Positions 1 to 7,844 of a DNA stretch of 32,331 nt are shown here, in pieces. This DNA comes from Campylobacterota bacterium (GTDB taxonomy: Bacteria; Campylobacterota; Campylobacteria; Campylobacterales; Sulfurimonadaceae): NCBI GenBank assembly GCA_013153755.1, contig JAADDU010000097.1, positions 1-32,331 on the forward strand, given 5' to 3'. A program made the position numbers and the translations under genes. The notes below the pieces were generated by a model. It saw only the letters and a program-made list of their open reading frames with translations. It searched no databases and had not been told where the DNA came from. Position 1 is the first letter of the stretch; each line of letters starts with the position of its first letter.

Positions 1-683
1 TCTTCACTTCTATCTATCCCCTCAGCTTCAACTTTTTGTCGTATCTCAACCATAAGTTCACTATCCATCAAATCATCAAAATCTATAAGCCCAGAGTTTA
101 TACCATCATCTATATCGTGACTCATATATGCTATCTCATCAGCTCTATCAACTATCATCGCTTCTAGTGAGGGATGTGCATCCAAATTAAACTGTTCATC
201 TATCCAAGATGGTAAAAAACTTTTTTTATATGGATAAGAGTGTTTTAGTATCCCCTCTAGTGTTGCAAATGTAAGGTTTAGTCCATCAAACTGCTTATAT
301 CTTTTTTCTAAAAGACTAACAACCCTAAAACTTTGAAAGTTATGTTCAAAACCATGCTTAAAACCGTCGTTTTTTAAACATTCATCAAGCGTATCTCCAC
401 CAACATGACCAAAAGGTGTATGTCCTAAATCATGTGCTAGAGCTATAGCTTCAGCCAAAGACTCATTTAATCCAAGTTGTGATGTTATAGAGCGAGCGAT
501 TTGTGAAACTTCTATAGAGTGTGTAAGCCGAGTACGAAAAAAGTCCCCCTCCTGATTTAGAAAAACTTGAGTTTTATACTCAAGTTTTCTAAAGCTACCA
601 GAGTGGATAATCCTATCTCTATCTCTAGCAAATGGATTTCTAAAATCTTTATCTATTTTATGAAATCTATCACTACATTTCAT
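1..683 (-). CDS. dgt: dGTPase (deoxyguanosinetriphosphate triphosphohydrolase), 3' end cut by window edge
   Basis: HD-domain triphosphohydrolase that cleaves dGTP (or other dNTPs) to the nucleoside and tripolyphosphate, a cytosolic dNTP-pool enzyme. Reading leftwards from the ATG at 681-683 gives 227 open codons to the edge, so the C-terminal part is missing. The family signature [14 protein letters not shown] lies at residues 16-29. The metal-binding HD residues are His55 (RTRLTHS) and His84-Asp85 ([13 protein letters not shown]), and a later [17 protein letters not shown] block supplies the final Asp. It begins 6 bp after the stop of the PhnA-like gene, so it is probably the last gene seen of the cluster transcribed from about 3680. 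Related HD proteins can prefer other dNTPs, so substrate is inferred; family assignment is firm. Confidence 0.93.
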   Translation of the reverse strand, partial: MKCSDRFHKIDKDFRNPFARDRDRIIHSGSFRKLEYKTQVFLNQEGDFFRTRLTHSIEVSQIARSITSQLGLNESLAEAIALAHDLGHTPFGHVGGDTLDECLKNDGFKHGFEHNFQSFRVVSLLEKRYKQFDGLNLTFATLEGILKHSYPYKKSFLPSWIDEQFNLDAHPSLEAMIVDRADEIAYMSHDIDDGINSGLIDFDDLMDSELMVEIRQKVEAEGIDRSE

Positions 684-689
684 AATAAA

Positions 690-1241
690 CTATGACTTTT
701 TAAGAAATTTTGTAAGAATGTGAATCTTAACACCATTTACACGACCCTCTATATGTTCAGAGTCATTTGGAACCAGTGTTATATTTCTAACTGCTGTTCC
801 CCTTTTTGCTGTAAATCCTGTACCTTTTACATCCAAGTCTTTTGTAATTACTACGGTATCTCCTGCTTGAAGAATTACACCATTTGCATCTTTATATACA
901 AGAGCATTTTCATCTGGCATACCTGCATCTGCCCACTCTTTAACACTATCTTCCATATACATCATATCTAACAAGTCTTGACGACCTAAAGCATTTAGTA
1001 GTCTATATGCCACCACTTGAACAGCTGGAACTTCACTCCACATACTATCATTTAAACAATTAAAGTGACTCTCATCCATATCATCTGTATTCTCTATACC
1101 AGATGCACATTTAGAACATACATAGATAGACTGCTCAGCACTACCATCAGATGGTGCAACCTCTAAAACTCTAAGTTCATCTGTACTTGAACATAACTCA
1201 CACTTATCGCCACTTCTTGCTACTAACTCTTTTAAACTCAT
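690..1241 (-). CDS. PhnA/YjdM-type zinc-ribbon protein
   Basis: A 183-residue cytosolic protein of the PhnA (YjdM) family. Despite the historical name, the family is not an established phosphonate hydrolase, and its role is uncertain. An N-terminal zinc ribbon is visible as CELC (residues 14-17) and CSKC (42-45). The C-terminal 70 residues form the SH3-like PhnA domain, from DANGVILQAGDTVVITKDL to KIHILTKFLKK. Between them is an acidic helical linker. The start has an AAGGA ribosome site 5-6 nt upstream of the ATG. It sits 9 bp after a small lipoprotein gene and 6 bp before dgt, so it is probably co-transcribed with thyX and dgt. The neighbourhood (dTMP synthesis, dGTP hydrolysis) does not suggest phosphonate metabolism. 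Family call is firm; function unknown. Confidence 0.88.
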   Translation of the reverse strand: MSLKELVARSGDKCELCSSTDELRVLEVAPSDGSAEQSIYVCSKCASGIENTDDMDESHFNCLNDSMWSEVPAVQVVAYRLLNALGRQDLLDMMYMEDSVKEWADAGMPDENALVYKDANGVILQAGDTVVITKDLDVKGTGFTAKRGTAVRNITLVPNDSEHIEGRVNGVKIHILTKFLKKS

Positions 1242-1250
1242 TTTTTTCCT

Positions 1251-1466
1251 TTACTTGTTAAATTCGATGATATCATCATCACTGCTTTGTTGTTTATGTT
1301 TTGTGTTATCAAACGCTTTTTGAGCTTCCTCTTCGAGGTAGTTTCTACACTCTTTTGGAATAACTGCATTTGGCTCTGAAGCTATTTTATCACAGATAGA
1401 TGCATTAAACGTCATATTTGAGCATCCAACAAAGATAGATGCAGTTAAAAAAATAATTTTATACAT
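1251..1466 (-). CDS. Small putative lipoprotein, 71 aa
   Basis: Not recognised. The product has a short hydrophobic leader (MYKIIFLTASIFVGC) ending in Phe-Val-Gly-Cys, a slightly atypical lipobox, so a lipid-anchored periplasmic protein is likely. Two further cysteines (Cys25, Cys41) could pair. The rest is acidic and Gln/Asp-rich with no membrane segment. The ATG lies inside the last codons of thyX (8-bp overlap) with only a weak upstream AAGA, which suggests translational coupling. The PhnA-like gene follows after 9 bp. The overlap and leader-plus-cysteine layout favour a real gene, but there is no homology evidence. Confidence 0.6.
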   Translation of the reverse strand: MYKIIFLTASIFVGCSNMTFNASICDKIASEPNAVIPKECRNYLEEEAQKAFDNTKHKQQSSDDDIIEFNK

Positions 1467-2298
1467 TTTTATCTTTTTTTACTATAAGATTTAAATATTT
1501 TGTCGGAGTTACTCTCATCATCTCTTTAGCCAACCAGCGTATTTGAAAATATGCTGCACCACTATCTCTTAGTGTGAAATAATTTTTTAAACTTCTAAGA
1601 TTAAAAGTAACCACCATATCTACTTTTACATTGTCCGTTATGATGTGTTTAAAAGCATCTCCAACATTGCGTTTCTTTTTACCAGATTCTAATGCTTCAA
1701 AAAGTTTTTGACTATCATCATTAAACTCATCTAAAAAGCTTAAAGAACTTTTTGCAACTGAGATAGAATTAAAATCATCAACCTTACTTTTTTGAAAAGA
1801 AAGTTTATCAAAGATAGCAGATATTTCAACTCTATTATATTCTATATCTGTAGTTACAAACATATCAAAACCTAAAACTTTATCTATAAAAAACTCTTTA
1901 TCTCCCATAGAAGCAACAAAAGCATTTATGATAGAACTCATAGTATATCTTGTACTTCTTACACTTATAGCTTGGATACGATGTCTTGCATGTTCTTGTA
2001 AAACACCTCTACTAGTTCCCCTTACTAAAAAGCTAAGGTTTGCATGCTCTAAAATACTATGATGAAAATATGTCCATGCTAAATCATCAAGAAGATTTGA
2101 ATCATCTATACTATTTATATCAGCACACATTTTAAAATCAGGCATCTCATCTTGAATCTGGTTTATAACATTATTTTCACTACTACTAAATGAGTCATAG
2201 CAAGTTCTAGCTGCTGTTTCACTAACACCTATCCCTGTTTCTTGCAAAAGAACGACCTGTGGCTTTGAATACTCTATACCAAAAACATTTTCCATCAT
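1459..2298 (-). CDS. thyX: Flavin-dependent thymidylate synthase
   Basis: Makes dTMP from dUMP using methylene-tetrahydrofolate and reduced FAD, replacing ThyA in many Campylobacterota. The family signature RHRX7S is present as RHRIQAISVRS (residues 105-115), followed by STRYT. The C-terminal block LRSLKNYFTLRDSGAAYFQIR is also typical. About 279 residues is slightly long for the family because of a middle insertion around residues 130-190. I start it at the ATG pair 2298/2295 (MMENVFG), which has GAGG 4-7 nt upstream. A longer reading from 2328 would overlap pcm and lacks a ribosome site. It begins 13 bp after pcm. Confident family call; the exact Met of the pair is open. Confidence 0.94.
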   Translation of the reverse strand: MMENVFGIEYSKPQVVLLQETGIGVSETAARTCYDSFSSSENNVINQIQDEMPDFKMCADINSIDDSNLLDDLAWTYFHHSILEHANLSFLVRGTSRGVLQEHARHRIQAISVRSTRYTMSSIINAFVASMGDKEFFIDKVLGFDMFVTTDIEYNRVEISAIFDKLSFQKSKVDDFNSISVAKSSLSFLDEFNDDSQKLFEALESGKKKRNVGDAFKHIITDNVKVDMVVTFNLRSLKNYFTLRDSGAAYFQIRWLAKEMMRVTPTKYLNLIVKKDKNV

Positions 2299-2311
2299 AT
2301 ATCCTCTATAT

Positions 2312-2950
2312 CTATTTTTGAACACCATCTAAAATAGGAACAAAATCACAACTTTCCAATTCTGTAGCTTGTATTTGTAGCCCATTTTTTCTAAAACTTG
2401 TAATAATTTGTTTGCCATTTTTTTCTATAGGTGCAACTAAAATTCCACCATCTCTAAGCTGTTCAAAAAGCTTTGAAGGAACCTCTTTTGTAGATGCAGA
2501 AAATAAGATTCTATCATAAGGAGCGTATTGTACCCAACCGTTTTGTCCATCATCTGTTCTTGTATGAATATTACTAATTTGTAACTCTCTAAAACGCTTT
2601 TTTGCTTCTAAGATAAGTTGTTCTATCCTCTCTATAGTAAAAACACCACGAAATAAATGTGATAATACTGCTGCTTGATAACCACTACCACAACCAACTT
2701 CTAAAACTCTATCTGCACCTTTTGGTTTGAGGTACTCTGTCATCTTTGCAACTGTTAAAGGCGAACTTATATACTGAGCTGCTCCAATAGGTAGTGCATC
2801 TAACTTATATGCACTATGTCTAAACCCAACAGGTACAAATTTTTCTCTATTTGTTTTAGATATAGCTTCTTTTACTTCGTCACTCAGAGTAAATATTTTA
2901 CTACATTCATCTGCTAATTTTGCTGTTTTTGTTGCTGTTATTCTATCCAA
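2312..2950 (-). CDS. pcm: Protein-L-isoaspartate O-methyltransferase
   Basis: Repairs age-damaged proteins by SAM-dependent methylation of L-isoaspartyl residues in the cytosol. At 212 residues it matches the family. The SAM-binding motif I VLEVGCGSGYQ is at residues 82-92, preceded by the family block IGAAQYISSPLTVAKM and followed by the acidic motif VFTIERI. The start is TTG, because no in-frame ATG occurs before the conserved region. Only one base separates it from the stop of the upstream CN-hydrolase gene, and the nearest purine-rich site (AGG) is about 10 nt away, so it is probably translated by re-initiation. The C-terminal lobe is short but ends normally before thyX. Confidence 0.93.
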   Translation of the reverse strand: MDRITATKTAKLADECSKIFTLSDEVKEAISKTNREKFVPVGFRHSAYKLDALPIGAAQYISSPLTVAKMTEYLKPKGADRVLEVGCGSGYQAAVLSHLFRGVFTIERIEQLILEAKKRFRELQISNIHTRTDDGQNGWVQYAPYDRILFSASTKEVPSKLFEQLRDGGILVAPIEKNGKQIITSFRKNGLQIQATELESCDFVPILDGVQK

Positions 2951-2951
2951 T

Positions 2952-3680
2952 TTAAATTATACCTATATCCATATATCTTCGCATTAAGGTTATCTCTTTT
3001 TTGCTATATGGTAGTTCTAAGCAAGTGTTATTCCCATTTCTTGTATCTTGACCTTGTGGTGTTATGATTCCACTCATCTTTGTGCACTCATCATTTAGAG
3101 AATCACTTGCAACTACATAGCATTGGTTTGTTATAGCTAAAGCTTGTGTCATAACTTTAAAATGTTCAGTTCTTAAAACTCCCCACCAAGAAACAACTGC
3201 TATGACATCTGAACCTTCTAGTTTTTGCCAAAACTCTTTAAAACGAAGCTCAAAACAGATAAGAACACCTATCTTTAAGCCATCTATCTCAACTATCTCT
3301 ACTTCTTCACTAGAGCCTTCACTCATGTATTTATGTTCATCTCCAAAACGAAATAGTTTTGCTTTTGCTCTCTCATAAACAACTTCACCATTGTAAAAAA
3401 TCTTTGCAAAGTTAAAGACTTCATCACCTCTTTTTTCTATCATACTCATTATGATTATCTTTTTAAAAGATGCCTTTTTTAAAGCTTTTGTTGCTAGTGG
3501 TGCAAACTCTAACATCTCATCAAATTTATCATAATCATAACTAGTTAAACAAACCTCAGGGGCAACTATCAAAGAGTTTTCTGGCTCTGCATCTATAAGT
3601 TTTAAAAGTAGCTTTAGATTTGTGTTGTAATCATCTCTCGATGTATCAAAAAGTAGTGAAACAAGTGTGTAATTTTTCAA
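2952..3680 (-). CDS. Carbon-nitrogen hydrolase (nitrilase superfamily)
   Basis: A 242-residue cytosolic amidase-type enzyme. The Glu-Lys-Cys triad is visible as Glu42 (APEVCLTSYD), Lys106 (RAKAKLF) and Cys142 (VLICFELRF). Substrate cannot be read from sequence: candidates are omega-amidase-like or other small amides. A putrescine role (AguB) is tempting because an agmatine-deiminase-type gene lies at 19047, but this protein is shorter than typical AguB and lacks an obvious match. Start is TTG with GGAAT 7 nt upstream. It is the first gene of the minus cluster and has a TATAAT -10 box at 3710-3715, diverging from purF. Confidence 0.85.
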   Translation of the reverse strand: MKNYTLVSLLFDTSRDDYNTNLKLLLKLIDAEPENSLIVAPEVCLTSYDYDKFDEMLEFAPLATKALKKASFKKIIIMSMIEKRGDEVFNFAKIFYNGEVVYERAKAKLFRFGDEHKYMSEGSSEEVEIVEIDGLKIGVLICFELRFKEFWQKLEGSDVIAVVSWWGVLRTEHFKVMTQALAITNQCYVVASDSLNDECTKMSGIITPQGQDTRNGNNTCLELPYSKKEITLMRRYMDIGII

Positions 3681-3709
3681 TGTTTATTCCAAGATAAAAT
3701 TTAAATAAA

Positions 3710-3715
3710 ATTATA
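3710..3715 (-). promoter_or_regulatory. -10 box for the CN hydrolase–pcm–thyX cluster
   Basis: Reading the minus strand gives GATATAATTTT, a perfect TATAAT in AT-rich DNA, about 30 nt upstream of the TTG start at 3680. No clear -35 is seen, as is usual for sigma-70 promoters in Campylobacterota. A second TATAAT lies at 3723-3728. Confidence 0.55.
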
Positions 3716-3749
3716 TCTAAAGATTATAAAAGTTTTAGGGTATTTTTTG

Positions 3750-3755
3750 TATAAT
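3750..3755 (+). promoter_or_regulatory. -10 box for purF
   Basis: A T-run followed by TTGTATAATTCG places a perfect TATAAT 28 nt before the purF TTG start, with AAGGA at 3772-3776. The implied transcript start is near 3762, giving a short leader of about 22 nt. No PurR-like operator or riboswitch fits in the 103-bp gap. Confidence 0.6.
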
Positions 3756-3783
3756 TCGCCCATAATAATTCAAGGAAAATGCT

Positions 3784-5139
3784 TTGCTAGAAAATGTCAA
3801 TGAAAAGTGTGCAGTTGTAGGGATTTTTGGTCATGAAGAAGCTTCTAAACTAGCGTACTTTTCGCTTCATGCACTTCAACATCGTGGTCAAGAAGCTGCA
3901 GGAATCAGTTCATCTGATGGAAAAAAACTTCATACTATCAAAAATCGTGGTCTTGTTATGCGTGTTTTTGATGAAGCTAAACTACAAACACTTAGTGGTT
4001 CAAGTGCTATAGGTCATACTCGTTACTCAACTGCTGGAGATGATTCTATTTTAGATGCACAACCAGTATTTGCTAGATACGATTTAGGTGAAATGGCAAT
4101 CGTTCATAATGGAAACTTAACAAATGCTGAAGAGGTTCGTAATAAACTTATAGCAAAAGGTGCAATTTTTCAAACATTTATGGATACTGAAAACCTTATA
4201 CATCTTATAGCAAAGAGTGAAGAGGAAAAACTTACTCCAAGAATCATAGATGCAGTAAAAAAGATAGAGGGTGCATTTTCACTTGTTTTTCTAAGCAGAA
4301 CTAAAATGTTTGCTATGCGTGATAGACATGGTTTTCGCCCTCTAAGTTTGGGAAGACTACCAAATGGTGGCTATATCGTTGCATCTGAGACTTGTGCGTT
4401 TGACCTTGTTGGTGCAGAATTTGTTAGAGATGTAGAACCAGGTGAACTTCTAATTTTTAAAGATGGAAGAGAACCAAAAAGTATAAAAATCTTTGAACCA
4501 ACTCCAAAACATTGTATCTTTGAGTATGTTTACTTTGCTCGTCCTGATTCTATGGTGTTTGGTCAGTCTGTATATCAAGCAAGAAAAGAGATGGGTAAAG
4601 AGTTGGCTCGCATAAAACCTATTGAGGCTGATTTGGTAGTACCTGTTCCTGATGGTGGTGTTCCTTCTGCTATAGGCTATGCTCAAGAGAGTGGAATTCC
4701 TTATGAGATGGGTATTATGAGAAATCATTATATAGGTCGTACTTTTATAGAACCAACACAAGAGATGCGTGATTTAAAAGTTAAAATGAAACTTTCTCCT
4801 ATGACCGATATTATAAAAGGTAAAAGAGTTGTAGTTGTAGATGATTCTATAGTTCGGGGAACAACATCAAGAAGAATTATACGCATGTTAAAAGAAGCTG
4901 GAGCTACTGAGGTTCATATGAGAGTATCTTCTCCACCTACAACAGACCCATGTTACTATGGAGTAGATACACCAGATAAAAGTAAACTTATAGCTGCAAA
5001 TATGTCAATAGATGAGATTTGTAAATATATAGAAGCTGATTCGTTAGCATATCTTGATGAAGATTCATTACTAAGAAGTGTAAATGCTAAAGATGAAAGT
5101 TACTGTACTGCTTGTTTTACTGGTAAATACATAGTTTAA
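3784..5139 (+). CDS. purF: Amidophosphoribosyltransferase
   Basis: First committed step of purine synthesis: PRPP plus glutamine to phosphoribosylamine. At 451 residues it is the Bacillus-type enzyme. Start is TTG at 3784 with AAGGA 7 nt upstream; the nearby ATG at 3779 hits a stop after three codons. The catalytic nucleophile is Cys9 (CAVVGIFG), so the first eight residues form a short propeptide that must be cleaved. The glutaminase block LQHRGQEAAGISS and the PRPP loop VVVVDDSIVRGTT are present. Cysteines in KHCIFEYVYF, TDPCYYG and YCTACFTGKY match the [4Fe-4S] ligands of the B. subtilis enzyme, implying an oxygen-sensitive cluster. It overlaps the next gene by one base (TAATG). Confidence 0.97.
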   Translation: MLENVNEKCAVVGIFGHEEASKLAYFSLHALQHRGQEAAGISSSDGKKLHTIKNRGLVMRVFDEAKLQTLSGSSAIGHTRYSTAGDDSILDAQPVFARYDLGEMAIVHNGNLTNAEEVRNKLIAKGAIFQTFMDTENLIHLIAKSEEEKLTPRIIDAVKKIEGAFSLVFLSRTKMFAMRDRHGFRPLSLGRLPNGGYIVASETCAFDLVGAEFVRDVEPGELLIFKDGREPKSIKIFEPTPKHCIFEYVYFARPDSMVFGQSVYQARKEMGKELARIKPIEADLVVPVPDGGVPSAIGYAQESGIPYEMGIMRNHYIGRTFIEPTQEMRDLKVKMKLSPMTDIIKGKRVVVVDDSIVRGTTSRRIIRMLKEAGATEVHMRVSSPPTTDPCYYGVDTPDKSKLIAANMSIDEICKYIEADSLAYLDEDSLLRSVNAKDESYCTACFTGKYIV

Positions 5140-6098
5140 TGGAACAAATCTATACTTTTGGCAACTATTTAAAATCTAAATTTGGTTGCAAAGTTTACAA
5201 AGTAGGCATAAATATATCTGGTTTTACATGTCCAAATATAGACGGTACAGTTGCAAAAGGTGGCTGTACTTTTTGTGAAAATGAATCTTTTAGTGCAAGT
5301 ACCAATGAAACAAAAGAGCTAAAAGGGTTTTATCTAAATTTAGAATCAAAAACAAATCCAAATCTAGAGTTGCAACTTAAACAACTTAAATCTCAGTTTG
5401 ATACCATAAGTAAAAGACAAAAAGAGAGTCATAATGCAGAAAAATTTATTGTATATTTTCAATCTTTTACAAACACTTATGCACCATTTGAGACACTAAA
5501 AGCTCTTTATGATGAAGCACTGTCATTTGATGATGTTGTAGGACTTAGCATAGGTACTCGTTCAGACTCTATAACAGATGAAACACTAGATTATCTAGCT
5601 AAATTAAATGAAGACAAAGAGATATGGATAGAGTTTGGCATACAGTCTATATATGATGAAACTTTAGATAAAATCAACCGTGGACACGATGCCAAAAATG
5701 TAAAAGAATGGATACTAAAAGCAAAAGCAAAAGGTTTAAATGTTTGTGGGCATCTTATATTTGGTCTTCCTGATGAGAGTAAAGATATGATGCTTCAAAC
5801 TGCAAAAGAAGCTTATAGATGGGGTATAGACTCTGTAAAATATCATCCTCTTTATGTAGTTAAGAAAACTGCTCTTGGAAATGATTTTTTAAGAGGAAGG
5901 TTTACACCTATAACAGAAGATGATTATCTTGATGTACTTGTAAAATCGATTTTAATGAAACCTAAAAACATATCTGTTCAAAGAGTGACAGCTGGGATTA
6001 ACGATATATCTTTATTAGCGCCAAATTGGTGTAGAGATAAAAATCAACAAGTAAGAAATATAAACAAAGCACTAAAACCTTTTAAGCTAAAGTATTAG
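5139..6098 (+). CDS. Radical SAM protein, YhcC-like (TIGR01212 type)
   Basis: A 319-residue radical SAM enzyme with cluster-binding cysteines Cys31, Cys43 and Cys46 in the spaced form C-x11-C-x2-C (CPNIDGTVAKGGCTFC), characteristic of the YhcC family rather than the usual CxxxCxxC. A SAM-barrel block VGLSIGTRSDSITDETLDYL follows, then WIEFGIQS and GHLIFGLPDE. The substrate of this family is not firmly established. The ATG overlaps the purF stop by one base, so translation is coupled to purF. At the 3' end its TAG shares bases with the stop of the convergent DUF2393 gene (4-bp overlap), leaving no room for a terminator between them. Confidence 0.9.
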   Translation: MEQIYTFGNYLKSKFGCKVYKVGINISGFTCPNIDGTVAKGGCTFCENESFSASTNETKELKGFYLNLESKTNPNLELQLKQLKSQFDTISKRQKESHNAEKFIVYFQSFTNTYAPFETLKALYDEALSFDDVVGLSIGTRSDSITDETLDYLAKLNEDKEIWIEFGIQSIYDETLDKINRGHDAKNVKEWILKAKAKGLNVCGHLIFGLPDESKDMMLQTAKEAYRWGIDSVKYHPLYVVKKTALGNDFLRGRFTPITEDDYLDVLVKSILMKPKNISVQRVTAGINDISLLAPNWCRDKNQQVRNINKALKPFKLKY

Positions 6099-6643
6099 TG
6101 TCCATAAACTTTTACAAACTGTGAAACACTTTTAAAATATGGTGGATAATCAAAATATATTCTAAATGCTTTTGCACTTCCTGGTTTTAAATTTTTTGCT
6201 ACTACAAACTCTTTTGTAACTGTTTGTGGTTTATATATAGTGTTACTACCACCACTAAAAAAGTCGAAAAAACCACTAGGCTTATAAAAGTTACCACCTT
6301 TTACATTTCCAGTTGCATGACCTTTATTTACTATCTTTATCTCTACTTTTACTTTACCTATCTTATAGTTACCCTCATTTTTAACGATACCTGTATAGAT
6401 GATTTTTTCAATACTTAAGAGTCTTTTATTTTTAAGTTTATATAGCTTTACTTTTTTTGTATATTTATCTACTGCTACTATGGAAAATCCTGCTAAAAGT
6501 AAACATATCAAAGATACAGAAAAAAGCATAGGCAGTATTAATTTTTTATTTTCTTGTTTAAATGATGCTAAAATACCACCTAAAAAGATAATAAATATAA
6601 CACCAAGTAAAACAAAATGCCAGTAATTAAATAGTGTTATCAT
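6095..6643 (-). CDS. DUF2393-type membrane protein (second of a pair)
   Basis: A 182-residue protein with two hydrophobic helices (residues about 8-27 and 37-56), a short loop between, and a beta-rich extracytoplasmic domain containing IYTGIVKNEGNYKIGKVKVE and a Gly/Phe-rich stretch GFFDFFSGGS. This matches my knowledge of the Campylobacterota-restricted DUF2393 family; function is unknown. Its ATG overlaps the stop of the neighbouring related gene by 4 bp (ATGA), so the pair is translationally coupled and probably forms a complex or arose by duplication. The domain looks like an immunoglobulin-type fold by its alternating strands, which is inference. Confidence 0.75.
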   Translation of the reverse strand: MITLFNYWHFVLLGVIFIIFLGGILASFKQENKKLILPMLFSVSLICLLLAGFSIVAVDKYTKKVKLYKLKNKRLLSIEKIIYTGIVKNEGNYKIGKVKVEIKIVNKGHATGNVKGGNFYKPSGFFDFFSGGSNTIYKPQTVTKEFVVAKNLKPGSAKAFRIYFDYPPYFKSVSQFVKVYGH

Positions 6644-7152
6644 CTACATTTAGCCTCTAACGAAATATTATAATCTTTTGAGTATGTAAATGGTTCTATA
6701 ATTATCTTAAAATTTCTATTTTCCCCAACTTTTATACTCTCTTCTAAAATCGACATCTTTTTAAATGACTTAAATGTATAAAGGTAGTTTTTAACCTTGT
6801 TTTTGCTGACTTTATGGGTAAAAGCTGTAATCTTACAACTCTTAAAGGTGTGCTTTGATTCATTTTTGATACTACCCCTCACAACAACTGCTTTTGTAAA
6901 ATTTAACTTTTTTTGTGAGGTAAGAACTATTGTATTTTTAAACAAAAATTTATGCATCTCTTTATATCCGACAAGTGGTGCAACAATTAAAGTTACAAAA
7001 GACAATATCATAAAAAAAGAAGCGAAAAAAGTTTTATGTCTAAGTAAGATACTAAGGACAATAAAGAGTATAAAAAGGATAAATATAGTACCAAACAAGA
7101 TATAATCATAAAAGATTAACTCATTTATAAAGGCACTGATCTTATCTTTCAT
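6640..7152 (-). CDS. DUF2393-type membrane protein (first of a pair)
   Basis: A 170-residue protein built like its neighbour: two membrane helices (about residues 16-37 and 43-62), then a beta-rich domain with VVVRGSIKNESKHTFKSCKI, the same 'signature of a strand plus KNE' seen as GIVKNEGNYKIGKVKV in the partner. It is highly basic outside the membrane and ends in Cys-Arg. It starts 8 bp after hisIE without a visible Shine-Dalgarno site. Being last-but-one in the ilvE–SPFH–hisIE transcript suggests expression with housekeeping genes. No function is known; paralogy with 6095-6643 is seen directly in the alignment of these blocks. Confidence 0.7.
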   Translation of the reverse strand: MKDKISAFINELIFYDYILFGTIFILFILFIVLSILLRHKTFFASFFMILSFVTLIVAPLVGYKEMHKFLFKNTIVLTSQKKLNFTKAVVVRGSIKNESKHTFKSCKITAFTHKVSKNKVKNYLYTFKSFKKMSILEESIKVGENRNFKIIIEPFTYSKDYNISLEAKCR

Positions 7153-7160
7153 AATTTATT

Positions 7161-7841
7161 TTATTTGGTTCTTGAGTTTTTTTCAGCTATACCACTCATA
7201 TTGAAACGACGGGATAACTCTTGTTTTATTCTATCTGGTGAAATATCTTTAGATGCAAGTGCAACTAACATATGATAAGTTAAATCTGCTGCTTCATATA
7301 CCATCTCACTCTCATCATTATCTTTATGAGCAAAACAATACTCTCCGGCTTCCTCTACAACTTTTTTAAGTATGGTATTTTCCCCTTTACTTAAAAGTTT
7401 GGCTGTCCATGAAGTTGTTGGGTCTGCATTTTTACGCTCTTGGATAGTGTGATAAAGAGTATCTATAACACCATACATAGCTTCACTACTAACTTCCACA
7501 TTATCACTAGCTTCACCACTCTCAAGCTCTGTAAAAAAACAACTTCTTCTACCTGTATGACAAGCAACACCATTTTGTTTAACTTTGATAAGAAGAGTAT
7601 CGTTATCACAATCTATAAAAAAGGATTCTATCTCTTGGGTATGTCCACTACTTTCACCTTTTTTCCAGATTCGTTGTTTACTTCTTGAAAAATAGTGTGC
7701 AACTTTAGTTCTTAAAGATAATTCAAGAGCTTCTTTATCCATATATGCCATCATAAGCACTTCATTATTTAAAGAGTCTTGAACTATTACAGGAAGAAGT
7801 TCTGACTTCTTCCAATCTACTCTATTTAGTATCTTTTGCAT
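7161..7841 (-). CDS. hisIE: Bifunctional phosphoribosyl-AMP cyclohydrolase / phosphoribosyl-ATP pyrophosphatase
   Basis: Catalyses steps 2 and 3 of histidine synthesis in one 226-residue chain. The HisI half (residues 1-110) has WKKGESSGHTQE and the zinc/magnesium site with Cys78 (IDCDNDT), Cys94 (GVACHTGRR) and Cys101 (SCFF). The HisE half (about 125-226) has the MazG-like acidic helix KKVVEEAGEYCFAHKD and EMVYEAADLTYHMLV. Start ATG is 3 bp after the stop of the SPFH gene with no clear ribosome site, so translation is likely coupled. No other his genes are in the window. Confidence 0.96.
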   Translation of the reverse strand: MQKILNRVDWKKSELLPVIVQDSLNNEVLMMAYMDKEALELSLRTKVAHYFSRSKQRIWKKGESSGHTQEIESFFIDCDNDTLLIKVKQNGVACHTGRRSCFFTELESGEASDNVEVSSEAMYGVIDTLYHTIQERKNADPTTSWTAKLLSKGENTILKKVVEEAGEYCFAHKDNDESEMVYEAADLTYHMLVALASKDISPDRIKQELSRRFNMSGIAEKNSRTK

Positions 7842-7844
7842 AGC

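Noticed and set aside
2299..2328. Longer thyX start overlapping pcm
   Set aside because: No ribosome site, whereas GAGG precedes the ATG pair at 2295/2298 at proper distance.
2952..3680. Assigning the CN hydrolase as N-carbamoylputrescine amidase partnering the agmatine-deiminase-type gene
   Set aside because: They are 15 kb apart, and the protein is short for AguB with only generic triad motifs, so the link is not supported.
4450..4761. 103-codon minus frame inside purF
   Set aside because: Antisense shadow of a strongly conserved gene, no ribosome site and no recognisable product.
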